Shown here: positions 26,747 to 34,377 of the stretch, piece by piece
How the letters are laid out: each line of letters opens with the position of its first letter
How positions within the stretch are numbered: the stretch's first letter is position 1
Source: SAR116 cluster bacterium AG-355-O21
GTDB taxonomy: Bacteria > Pseudomonadota > Alphaproteobacteria > Thalassobaculales > Thalassobaculaceae
NCBI GenBank assembly: GCA_003280605.1
Contig: QCEM01000006.1
Location: 17,240 to 81,239, forward strand
Direction of reading: 5' to 3'
Length of the DNA stretch: 64,000 bases
The notes under the pieces: generated by a model
The model's database searches: none
Seen by the model: the letters and a program-made list of their open reading frames with translations, nothing else
Told to the model about the DNA's origin: nothing
Position numbers and translations under genes: made by a program

Positions 26747-28671
26747 TGACCACGGCAGATCCCAACCCAGCATCGCTCATGACCCGACTTGGCCGCCGCG
26801 GGCGGGCCGCTATCGGGGTTTTATTGGCGGCGATCTTTTTCCTGGCGATCAATATCTGGGCTGAAATCAGCTTGCCAAATCAGCGCTTGGATACCACTGC
26901 CGAGCAGCTCTACACACTGACCACCGGCACCAAAGATGTTTTGGCCTCCATCGATGAGCCAGTGACCCTTCGGCTGGTGCGCAGTCGCAGTCTTGACGGC
27001 CTTGGCCCGCAAACCGTTAAACACGCCCAACGGGTGGCGGAGATGTTGGATCTTTATCGCCGCCTGGCAAACGGTAAGCTGCGCATTGAAACCGTCAATG
27101 TGGATCCATTTTCTGCCGCCGAAGACCTGGCCGAGGCCGCTAGAATCAGCAGTCAGACCAACACTGCCGGGGCGCGGTTTTATCTTGGCCTCATCGGCAC
27201 CAATTCGACCGACGGATTTGAGACCATTGACCGTTTATCGCCAACCCGGGCACGCTTCCTAGAATATGATTTAAGCCGCCTCATCCATGACCTTGCAACC
27301 CCGCGCAAGCCGGTGGTTGGGGTTTTAGGTGAGCTGCCGATTTTTGGTGACCGAACGCGCGGCCTTAAGGCTTTCACGGTTCTGGAAGGGATTCGCGGCT
27401 TCTTTGAGATTCGGCCGATCATGGGCAAGGTCAGCGCCATTGACGACGACATCGACATCATCATGCTGGCGCAGGCGGTAACGCTCGACCCACAGACACT
27501 CTATGCGATCGATCAATTTGTGATGCGCGGTGGCGCTATTTTGGCATTTGTCGATCCCTTAAGCGAAGCCTTGCCGCGACCGCCGGACGGGGCCGCCATC
27601 AATCGTAACGCGGTGCCGACCATCTCGCCTCTCCTGTGGCATTGGGGGGCGGCTGTCAGCGCCACCCATGTGGCCGCAGATCGGCAGGCTGCGATTAAGG
27701 TCAGCGTCACCCAAAATGGTCGCCAAGTTGTCACCGATTATGTGGCCTGGGGAGAATATTCAGACCGCCGGCTTGCCGCCACCGAGACCATTACCGGCAA
27801 TTTACGCCGCCTGCAGTTGCGCAGCAGTGGGATCATTTCAGCGACCGGCAATCCGGCCTTGACCATCCATCCGCTGATCAGCACCTCGGCAGATTCGATG
27901 CGCTTGGCAATTTCCGCGATCGAGCCGGTGCCAAACCCGATTCAATTATTGGCCGACTTTAAAGCCACAGGCGCGCCATTGGTATTGGCGGCCCGCTTGA
28001 GCGGGATTGTGACATCGGCCTATCCCGACGGTCCGCCGGCGGAAATTGCCGATCCGCAAATTCGCGGCCGCCATCGCGCAACGGCCAGCAGCCCGCTGGC
28101 CATGGTGCTGGTCGCCGACAGTGATTTATTAAGTGATCAAACCTGGTTAGAGACGCGTGCCGACGGCGGCAAAGTGCCTTTTGCGAATAACGCCGATTTC
28201 GTGATCAACGCCTTAGATCAGCTCAGCGGCGGTGCCAAGATGATGGACCTGCGCGGTCGCGGGGTCGGTGAGCGACGGCTGACCGTGCTTGACGATAGGA
28301 ACCGCCAAGCTGAGACCGCAAGCCGCGCCCGGGAAGCTGAATTTAGCCAGGCCATCGACCAGCTCCGCAGCAAGATTGAAAGCCGCACCAGTAGCCGCCG
28401 TGGCGGCGCGATGAGTGTCGAGGATGCCTTAGAGATTGAGACCTTGCGGAGTGAAATCCTGACCCTTCGCCAGCAATTACGGGCCCGTCAATTCGACGTC
28501 CAAAAACAAGTCCGTGATTTGACTAAGCAGATTCAAGCCGCCAATATCTGGGCGGTGCCCCTCAGCTTAGGCGTTATTTTGCTGGTCCTGACAACCTGGC
28601 GGTGGCTTGGCCGGCGGCGGGCGCTGAAGCTCACCGGCACAGCGGTGCAAACAGACGGGCGGCCAGTATGA
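26743..28671 (+). CDS. GldG-like ABC auxiliary protein, copy B
   Basis: 642 residues, close in length to copy A. The N-terminal membrane helix (IGVLLAAIFFLAINIWAE) and the following RLDTTAEQLYTLTTGTKDV and IDEPVTLRLVRSRS match copy A in order and spacing. The body has YDLSRLIHDLATPRKPVVGV; a C-terminal coiled-coil region (IDQLRSKIESRTSSRRGG, then ILTLRQQLRARQFD) precedes a last membrane helix. Unlike copy A, the coiled coil carries an insert SRRGGAMSVEDALEIE. Function as for copy A: a non-catalytic partner of a GldF-type permease with unknown substrate. Confidence 0.87.
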   Translation: MMTTADPNPASLMTRLGRRGRAAIGVLLAAIFFLAINIWAEISLPNQRLDTTAEQLYTLTTGTKDVLASIDEPVTLRLVRSRSLDGLGPQTVKHAQRVAEMLDLYRRLANGKLRIETVNVDPFSAAEDLAEAARISSQTNTAGARFYLGLIGTNSTDGFETIDRLSPTRARFLEYDLSRLIHDLATPRKPVVGVLGELPIFGDRTRGLKAFTVLEGIRGFFEIRPIMGKVSAIDDDIDIIMLAQAVTLDPQTLYAIDQFVMRGGAILAFVDPLSEALPRPPDGAAINRNAVPTISPLLWHWGAAVSATHVAADRQAAIKVSVTQNGRQVVTDYVAWGEYSDRRLAATETITGNLRRLQLRSSGIISATGNPALTIHPLISTSADSMRLAISAIEPVPNPIQLLADFKATGAPLVLAARLSGIVTSAYPDGPPAEIADPQIRGRHRATASSPLAMVLVADSDLLSDQTWLETRADGGKVPFANNADFVINALDQLSGGAKMMDLRGRGVGERRLTVLDDRNRQAETASRAREAEFSQAIDQLRSKIESRTSSRRGGAMSVEDALEIETLRSEILTLRQQLRARQFDVQKQVRDLTKQIQAANIWAVPLSLGVILLVLTTWRWLGRRRALKLTGTAVQTDGRPV

Positions 28672-29702
28672 GTGTGCGCAGCTTTGCCATTTGCCTGATG
28701 ATTACATTGCTGGCCGTCCTCGGCGCCCTGATGGCGATTTTCGGTCATGATAATAATCCCCTTGATCAGGAGATTGGCCGCCCTGTCTTCACGCAGTTGG
28801 CGGCAAACCCACAAGCCGTCAAACGCATTGAGTTGCGCCACCACAAAGGCGGGTTTTCATTTATTCGTGACCAGCAGTCATGGCGAAGTGAGGATAAATT
28901 CAGTTTCCCGGCCTCCGCCCGGCGGGTTGACGGCCTGCTGAACGACCTGGCCGGTTTGCGGTTAGCCGAGCCAAAAACCCGCAAGCCGAAACGCTATGCC
29001 CGCATTGGTGTCGAGCCGATTGGCCAAGCTGGCGCCCGTGGCGGCCATCTGCGCCTGTATGATACGAACGGCGATCTCATTGCCGACGCCATTATCGGCG
29101 ATCGGATTAGCCGGCCAACCGGCGACGCAAAGGCCGGAACCTTTGTGCGCTTAACCGGCCAAGCGCAAGCGTGGCTGGCCAGCGGCGCAATTACCTTGCC
29201 GTTGACGCTTCGGCCTTGGCTGAACGCCGCCGTGATTGATATGACCCCGGCAACGGTGGCAGCGGTCGATATTATCGATCTCGATGGCCGGCGCATGGTC
29301 AGTCGCAAAACACCGATGCATAGCTTCACCGTAGCGGCCGGCGGCGGTCGTGAAACCGCATTCCCCGCCGCCCCGCAAGTGGTCGAGCAACTTCTGACCG
29401 CCCTTCAGCCATTGCGCTTCGATGATGTGCGGCCGCGCCAAGCGGGGCCGGCGTTTGTGGCCACGGCAGGCGTCAAAGTTCGGCGCTTCGATGGTGTGGT
29501 GATCGAGATTGAGATCGCCGATGAAAAGGATATCGCCTGGATACGGCTGAACGCTGTGCCGCCTGCCGGCAATGTGTCAGCGGCGATATCGGCAGAAGTC
29601 GCGGCGCTGAACAACCGTCTCAAGCCATGGACATATCAGATTGCCGATTGGATTAACGATCGCTTGACGGAACCGCTTGACCGCCTTCGCCAGCAGCCGT
29701 AG
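28668..29702 (+). CDS. DUF4340 domain protein of Gld-type system, copy B
   Basis: 344 residues. An N-terminal membrane segment (FAICLMITLLAVLGALMAIF) leads into a DUF4340 region with RIELRHHKGGFSFIRD, RRVDGLLNDLAGLRLAEPKT and RYARIGVE, matching the pattern of copy A at 6071-7153. Its start overlaps the stop of the GldG-like gene (ATGA). The last 50 bases overlap the tail of the convergent CDF-like gene on the other strand. It ends the second cassette. Confidence 0.85.
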   Translation: MSVRSFAICLMITLLAVLGALMAIFGHDNNPLDQEIGRPVFTQLAANPQAVKRIELRHHKGGFSFIRDQQSWRSEDKFSFPASARRVDGLLNDLAGLRLAEPKTRKPKRYARIGVEPIGQAGARGGHLRLYDTNGDLIADAIIGDRISRPTGDAKAGTFVRLTGQAQAWLASGAITLPLTLRPWLNAAVIDMTPATVAAVDIIDLDGRRMVSRKTPMHSFTVAAGGGRETAFPAAPQVVEQLLTALQPLRFDDVRPRQAGPAFVATAGVKVRRFDGVVIEIEIADEKDIAWIRLNAVPPAGNVSAAISAEVAALNNRLKPWTYQIADWINDRLTEPLDRLRQQP

Positions 29703-30321
29703 GGACCGGCGGCTTTGCCAGTTCCCGCCAACTCTGTACCGAAATTTCGGTTGCCCCACGCAAGAAAAGCGCTGCCATCATGACCGCCACAACCAAATCC
29801 GGCCAGGAACTGCCACTGAGCCAGACCGCGCCGGCCGCAGCAATCACGGCAAGGTTCCCGATGGCATCATTCCGGCTACAAATCCAAACCGAGCGGACAT
29901 TCGCATCGCCGGCGCGAAAGCGAAACAACAACAGGGCGCAGACAATATTTGCCAGCAACGCCATGGCCCCGACCCAGGTCATGACCAAGGCCACCGGCTG
30001 GCCCATGTAGATCATATTATAGATCGCCCATGCCAAAACCCACAGCCCGACAAGCCCCAAGCTCAGGGCTTTCAATAACGCCGCCCAAGAGCGCCAAGCC
30101 GGCGGCTTGGAAATGACATATAAACTAATCGCGTAGGTCACTGAATCCGCCAGAAAATCAAGCGCATCGGCCTGCAAAGCGACCGATTGACCATGAACAC
30201 CAGCGACCATCTCGACCAAAAACATTGCTGCATTAATGGTGATAACGATCCACAAAACACGTTTGTAAGATACTGACATGCCGGCGAAAACGGCCGCCCT
30301 ACAACCACAATCTTTATCCAT
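29653..30321 (-). CDS. Small cation diffusion facilitator-like transporter
   Basis: About 222 residues, with six predicted membrane segments and almost no cytoplasmic C-terminal domain. It keeps the CDF pattern VALQADALDFLADSVTYAI in segment 2 and WICSRNDAIGNLAVI in segment 5. In typical zinc CDFs these sites are HxxxD; here segment 2 reads DxxxD and segment 5 CxxxD, so metal choice may differ. The N-terminus MDKDCGCRAAVF is Cys-rich. I chose the ATG at 30321; an ATG at 30354 is also open. It is divergent to the PhyH gene and overlaps the DUF4340 gene at its 3' end. Confidence 0.8.
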   Translation of the reverse strand: MDKDCGCRAAVFAGMSVSYKRVLWIVITINAAMFLVEMVAGVHGQSVALQADALDFLADSVTYAISLYVISKPPAWRSWAALLKALSLGLVGLWVLAWAIYNMIYMGQPVALVMTWVGAMALLANIVCALLLFRFRAGDANVRSVWICSRNDAIGNLAVIAAAGAVWLSGSSWPDLVVAVMMAALFLRGATEISVQSWRELAKPPVPTAAGEGGQAVPSSDR

Positions 30322-30443
30322 ACCACCCCACCATCGTAACGTGTATTTTAGCACATAAAGTAGCCCTGATACAACGCCTGGCGGGTGGCTGTTAACTGAC
30401 CTATACTGGTGCCATATGTATCACGCTGGAGTATCTTTTTGCC

Positions 30444-31325
30444 GTGTCACCTATGCGCTTAAAACAAGATCAAATTGACCGCTTTTGGCGCGATGGCTGC
30501 TTGGTCGTCGAGAATGCCGTCAGCGCCCAGCAACTTGCCGCCATTAACGCCGAGCTGCAGAGCTGGGTCGAGGAAAGCCGGCAGCACACATCGCCCTTTG
30601 GTCCCCTGACAATTGATGAGCGGCCACGGTTTGACATGGGCGCCGAGCATAGCGCCGATCGCCCGGCATTGCGGCGGGTGAATAATCCTGCCGAAATCTC
30701 TCCTGCATATATGGAGGTGATGCGCGATTCCGCAATGGTCGACATGGTTGCCGATCTGATTGGCCCAGATGTGAAATATCATCACTGTAAGCTCAATATC
30801 AAACTGCCAGGCGCGCAAACGCGGGTGCATTTTCATCAAGACTTTATGTACACACCACACACCAATGATGACATCGTCACAGCATTGCTGATGCTTGAGG
30901 ATGTTGATGAGACCAATGGCTGCTTGATGATTGTTCCCGGCAGCCATCGTGGTCCACTGGACAGTCTTTTTGCCGATGGTGTCTTTACCGGCATGGTGGC
31001 CGACGCGCGGGCCAGTGAGTTGACCGCCGCGCAAGTTCCGGCGATGGGCAAAGCTGGCTCGGTCTGTCTGATGCACACGCGGCTACAACATGCCTCGGAG
31101 CCAAACGCAGGCAGCCGTGCACGGCCCCTTTACATTTGTGTTTACAGCGCGGCCGATGCGGTGCCGATTGCACGCAATCCCATGCCTAGCCCGCATGAAG
31201 GCATGATTGTCCGGGGTCGGCCGAGCGCCTCCGCGCGCATGGTTGACCTTCAAGTTGAGCTGCCCAAACAGCCGAAATCAGCCTCCTTTTTCACCGTCCA
31301 AGGGCAAGCCTCGGTGGAAGCTTAA
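30444..31325 (+). CDS. Phytanoyl-CoA dioxygenase (PhyH) family protein
   Basis: 293 residues. Fe(II) is held by HFHQDF (HxD) and the His of LQHASEPN; the 2-oxoglutarate Arg is in SRARPLYICVY. PhyH enzymes hydroxylate fatty acyl-CoAs, betaines, phosphonates and other small molecules. GTG at 30444 or ATG at 30453 may be the start; GGAGTAT lies upstream. It is followed tail-to-tail by an ABC importer gene: both stop codons share one TTAA. The neighbouring importer hints at an organosulfur or similar substrate, but this is inference. Confidence 0.88.
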   Translation: MSPMRLKQDQIDRFWRDGCLVVENAVSAQQLAAINAELQSWVEESRQHTSPFGPLTIDERPRFDMGAEHSADRPALRRVNNPAEISPAYMEVMRDSAMVDMVADLIGPDVKYHHCKLNIKLPGAQTRVHFHQDFMYTPHTNDDIVTALLMLEDVDETNGCLMIVPGSHRGPLDSLFADGVFTGMVADARASELTAAQVPAMGKAGSVCLMHTRLQHASEPNAGSRARPLYICVYSAADAVPIARNPMPSPHEGMIVRGRPSASARMVDLQVELPKQPKSASFFTVQGQASVEA

Positions 31326-32095
31326 CGGCGATCTTCTGCCGTCGCGACTTTCGGACTTGCCGTCAGATCAAGACCGTCAATGATGGTTTCTTTCAGCGCC
31401 TGTACCTGCGAGTCGGCGCGCCGCCGTGGCCGCCGCATGGTGACCTCAGAAATGCTATGGATCCTGCCTGGTTGACCCTGCATCGACACCACACGATCGG
31501 ATAACACCACACCTTCTTCAACATCATGTGTCACCAGAACCATGGTAATATTGAGCGCCGACCAAAGACCGAGGAGGTGATCCTGCAAGCTTTGCCGGGT
31601 GAAGCTATCAAGTGCGCTGAATGGCTCATCAAGCAGCAAAACAGACGGTTTTCGTGCAAGCGCCCGGGCAATCGCAACCCGCTGCGCCATGCCACCCGAT
31701 AATTCTTTCGGCAGCGCAGCTGCGAATTTGGATAAACCGACTTTGGCCAAAGCATCGTCTATTAGTCTTTCCTGCTGCCGCCAGGGCTGGTGCAACAGCG
31801 CCAAACGGATATTCTCGCGGGCCGATAGCCAGGGCATCAAGCGCGGCTCTTGAAAAACCATTGCTGCCGGCGGCTTTGGTCCCGTTACCGTTTGACCGGC
31901 GAGGCGAACCGCGCCGGCCGATGGTTGTGTGAGACCGGAAATGATCCGTAACAACGTTGACTTGCCGCAACCTGAGGTGCCAACGAGTGAGACGATTTCA
32001 GATGTATCAATGGTCAAGTTAATGTTTTCAAGCGCGTTATTTTGCTGCCCCTGACGACGGCCAAAGGTTTTTGATACGTTTCTGACTTCAAGCAT
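31322..32095 (-). CDS. ABC transporter ATP-binding protein, SsuB/TauB/NrtD type
   Basis: 257 residues. Walker A GTSGCGKSTLLRIISGL, Q-loop MVFQEPRLMPWLSARENI, signature LSGGMAQRVAIARALA, Walker B VLLLDEPFSALDSFTR and the H-loop VLVTHDVEEGV are all intact. The Q-loop form FQEPRLMPW is typical of nitrate/sulfonate/taurine/bicarbonate importers. The start (ATG 32095) overlaps the end of the permease gene by 8 bases. It ends the substrate-binding-permease-ATPase operon on the minus strand. Confidence 0.93.
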   Translation of the reverse strand: MLEVRNVSKTFGRRQGQQNNALENINLTIDTSEIVSLVGTSGCGKSTLLRIISGLTQPSAGAVRLAGQTVTGPKPPAAMVFQEPRLMPWLSARENIRLALLHQPWRQQERLIDDALAKVGLSKFAAALPKELSGGMAQRVAIARALARKPSVLLLDEPFSALDSFTRQSLQDHLLGLWSALNITMVLVTHDVEEGVVLSDRVVSMQGQPGRIHSISEVTMRRPRRRADSQVQALKETIIDGLDLTASPKVATAEDRR

Positions 32096-32945
32096 GTTCA
32101 CGCTCCTGAAGGCTAAAGTTATCGTCACGCCAATGCAGTAAGCGCTCGCTAACTGCGGTGATCGCGGTATCGGACAGCTTTCCGACAATGGCGAACAACA
32201 CCAGTGCCGCGATTATGATCGACGGCCGGCCGGTCATCTGACCATCAAGCATTAGGAAACCAAGCCCTTCGCTCGCACCCATGAGTTCAGCGGCAATCAC
32301 AAACATCCAGCCAAGCGCCAAGCCCGCCCGCAGGCCGGTGAAATAAGCAGGCAAGGTCGCCGGTAAAAGGATCCGCCGCACCATATCGACACGGCCAAGA
32401 CCATTGATGCGGCCAACTTCAACCAGTTTACGATCCGTGCCGTCGATGCCAGACAACAGGTTAAGATAAACGGGAAAGAACACACCAACGGCAATCAGGG
32501 TCACCTTTGAGGTTTCAAAAATGCCAAACCAGAGAATGAAAATGGGCACCCAAGCAAGCGAAGGCACTGCCTTCAAAGCTTGTAAACTCGGATCGAGATA
32601 GTCACGTGCGTGGCGGGAGTAACCAGCGATTGCGGCAAGCAAAGTGGCACAGCCGGCACCCAGTGCAAAACCGATAACAACCCGCCACCCGGTGACCGCA
32701 ATATGCGTAAACAGCGCCCCATCGGCGGCCAGTTCAAGAATGTCGGTCAGGATCAAAAGCGGCGGCGGCACCAAATGCGCTGGAAACAGCTGAACCAATG
32801 TTAAGATATGCCAGATGATGACCCCGGCGACCGGCAGCAACAGCCCCCGTAACCAACGCTGGGTATGGCGCAACAGGGCCGGGCGACGACGACGTCGCCC
32901 AGCCTGTCCCCAACCGCTTGGTGTTGCGGTGAGATTGATGCTCAT
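32088..32945 (-). CDS. ABC transporter permease, SsuC/TauC type
   Basis: 285 residues with about six membrane segments. The binding-protein-dependent transport motif is seen in SLQALKAVPSLAWVPIFILWFG and the EAA-loop region KLVEVGRINGLGRVDMVRRI, as in SsuC/TauC. A basic N-terminus (RRRRRPALLRHTQRW) is cytoplasmic. It lies 3 bases after the substrate-binding gene and overlaps the ATPase gene. Substrate follows that of the binding protein and is not fixed. Confidence 0.92.
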   Translation of the reverse strand: MSINLTATPSGWGQAGRRRRRPALLRHTQRWLRGLLLPVAGVIIWHILTLVQLFPAHLVPPPLLILTDILELAADGALFTHIAVTGWRVVIGFALGAGCATLLAAIAGYSRHARDYLDPSLQALKAVPSLAWVPIFILWFGIFETSKVTLIAVGVFFPVYLNLLSGIDGTDRKLVEVGRINGLGRVDMVRRILLPATLPAYFTGLRAGLALGWMFVIAAELMGASEGLGFLMLDGQMTGRPSIIIAALVLFAIVGKLSDTAITAVSERLLHWRDDNFSLQEREHA

Positions 32946-32948
32946 CGC

Positions 32949-33941
32949 TTAAAATGCCCGCACGGCATTAATGAAGCGGATATCAATCAGCTCATCGACG
33001 GTTTGGGCGATATCCACATCCGCTTTAATTATCCCGATTTTTTGCAGAATATCACCCGCGGCCAAAAAGGTTTGGCGATGCGCCTTGCCGATGGTGGGGT
33101 TGGAAATATCTGTCCGCTCTCCCAACTGCAGCGCCGCTACTTTTGGCTCAACCCGTGCCGCCTTGACCAAGGCTGCTTCTAGTTCGGCTGGGTGTGTGAG
33201 GGCATATCGACGCGCCCGCTCATACACCAGCAGCACCCGCTCAACCAGTTTTGGGTTGCGCGATGCAAAAGCTTCCCGAACATTCAAAATCCCATAGGTA
33301 TTCAAATCGGGATTGCGAAAAAATAGCTCGGTATCGCCGGCAAGCTGGCCTTTCGCCATATGCAGATCAAGCCCGGCCCAGGCATCCACCTGATCCTTGA
33401 TCAAAGCGGTATAACCATCAGGATGTTGCAGCAGGACGGGGGTTATATCGCGCTCGCTCAGACCAACGGAATCTAACGCCCGCAGCAGGAAAATATGCGG
33501 GTCAGTTCCTCGCGTCACCGCCACACGCTTGCCTTTCAGGTCTGCAATCCGCTTGATCCCAGAACCACGGCGGGTAACCAACGCCGTCCATTCTGGTTTC
33601 GAGTAAACATAGACCGCCTTGATCGGCAAACCGCCGGCACGGCCAATCACCGATGCCGCCCCTGCGGTCGACCCAAAGTCGACAGATCCGCCGCGCAAAA
33701 ATTCCAGCGCCTTATTCGATCCGAACGATAGGACCCAGCGAACTTTAATGCCTTCCGCAGCCAAATCTTCTTCAAGCCAGCCTTTTTGCTTGAGCAAAAT
33801 GCTGACCGGGTCGTAATAAGCCCAATCGACGGTGATCGTGCTTGGCTTATCGGCAGCGGTGGCAGGCGTGTAGAAGGCCAGGGCCGCCCAGGCAAAAATC
33901 GCCGACACCCAAACCGTTGGTTTGATTTTCATCGTAAACAT
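32949..33941 (-). CDS. ABC transporter substrate-binding protein, SsuA/TauA/NMT1 type
   Basis: 330 residues with a signal peptide (VWVSAIFAWAALAFYTPATAA). The mature part shows the SsuA-like series TVDWAYYDPVSILLKQKGWLEE, VRWVLSFGSNKALEFLRGGSVDFG, LKGKRVAVTRGTDPHIFLLRAL and KDQVDAWAGLDLHMA. The family binds aliphatic sulfonates, taurine, nitrate or thiamine precursors. ATG at 33941 with AAGAGGAG 7 bases upstream; this Shine-Dalgarno is inside the 3' arm of a strong hairpin (33951-33987). A second ATG at 33932 is possible. It leads the importer operon. Confidence 0.92.
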   Translation of the reverse strand: MFTMKIKPTVWVSAIFAWAALAFYTPATAADKPSTITVDWAYYDPVSILLKQKGWLEEDLAAEGIKVRWVLSFGSNKALEFLRGGSVDFGSTAGAASVIGRAGGLPIKAVYVYSKPEWTALVTRRGSGIKRIADLKGKRVAVTRGTDPHIFLLRALDSVGLSERDITPVLLQHPDGYTALIKDQVDAWAGLDLHMAKGQLAGDTELFFRNPDLNTYGILNVREAFASRNPKLVERVLLVYERARRYALTHPAELEAALVKAARVEPKVAALQLGERTDISNPTIGKAHRQTFLAAGDILQKIGIIKADVDIAQTVDELIDIRFINAVRAF

Positions 33942-33950
33942 TTGTCATCT

Positions 33951-33987
33951 CCTCTTGCGGGCGCTCAAAAAAGCGCCCCATAAGAGG
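33951..33987 (-). promoter_or_regulatory. Hairpin covering the ribosome-binding site of the importer operon
   Basis: On the minus strand CCTCTT pairs with AAGAGG and, inside it, GGGCGCT pairs with AGCGCCC, with a TTTTTG loop and a small internal loop (ATG opposite GC). The outer 3' arm AAGAGG is part of the Shine-Dalgarno AAGAGGAG. When folded, the site would be hidden from the ribosome. Confidence 0.6.
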
Positions 33988-34066
33988 CTCGATTTTCAGT
34001 GAACAGGAGAAGCTACGATGATGACTGGGATCGCGTGCCCCGAGCGCCAAAAAAGCCGCTGAGACG

Positions 34067-34163
34067 ATTGTCCTCGGGATAATAAGCCCCGTGGTCCTTG
34101 GGACAAAAAGCCCCGTGGTCCTTGGGACAAAAAGCCCCACAATCCTGGAGACGAAAAAGCCCC
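34067..34163 (-). repeat. 24-bp tandem repeat, four units, each with a U-loop hairpin
   Basis: Units lie at 34067-34090, 34091-34114, 34115-34138 and 34139-34163; the middle two are identical (gtggtccttgggac then aaaaagcccc) and the outer two diverged. Read on the minus strand each unit contains GGGGC-TTTTT-GTCCC or a variant, a short stem with a U-rich loop, starting every 24 bases at 34076, 34100, 34124 and 34148. The stems need G-U pairs and work on the minus strand but have A-C mismatches on the plus strand. A related hairpin is at 34043-34060. Confidence 0.75.
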
Positions 34164-34175
34164 ACGTCACTCACC

Positions 34176-34192
34176 GTGGGACTCGCTCCCAC
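34176..34192. repeat. Short perfect inverted repeat upstream of the tandem repeat
   Basis: GTGGGA-ctcgc-TCCCAC forms a 6-bp stem with a 5-nt loop. The overlapping CCCACG/CGTGGG pair at 34161-34180 is an alternative partner, so the two hairpins exclude each other. Confidence 0.5.
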
Positions 34193-34377
34193 TCGCTTTA
34201 GCTGGATTTTATATAGCGCCCCGCAAGCTGAGCCTCAAATTAGCGCTGATAAAAAATTATTCTAATTTTTTGATCAACACAAGCGCTGTTTTTACATCTA
34301 TGGCCATGAGGGGCCTTTATCGGCTATTGTGCCGACCTAGTAATATTCTTTCGTTATGATCTTTGGAGTTAAGACCG

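Larger units (their letters stand above)
33942..34377. other. 436-bp non-coding region between ABC importer operon and acyl-CoA dehydrogenase
   Basis: No supported gene lies here. It holds a Shine-Dalgarno hairpin (33951-33987), one isolated U-loop hairpin (34043-34060), a 24-bp tandem repeat (34067-34163), two more inverted repeats (34161-34180 and 34176-34192) and an AT-rich stretch near 34248-34275. The minus strand serves as the leader of the importer operon and the plus strand as the upstream region of the acyl-CoA dehydrogenase gene. Confidence 0.7.

Noticed and set aside
34067..34163. CRISPR array
   Set aside because: The 24-bp units are contiguous with no spacers, and no cas gene is present.
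33847..34170. Minus-strand frame with a repeated GLFVPRTT peptide
   Set aside because: The repeat follows simply from the 24-bp DNA repeat being a multiple of three. The frame runs out of phase into the importer binding-protein gene, and hairpin pairing explains the conservation better.
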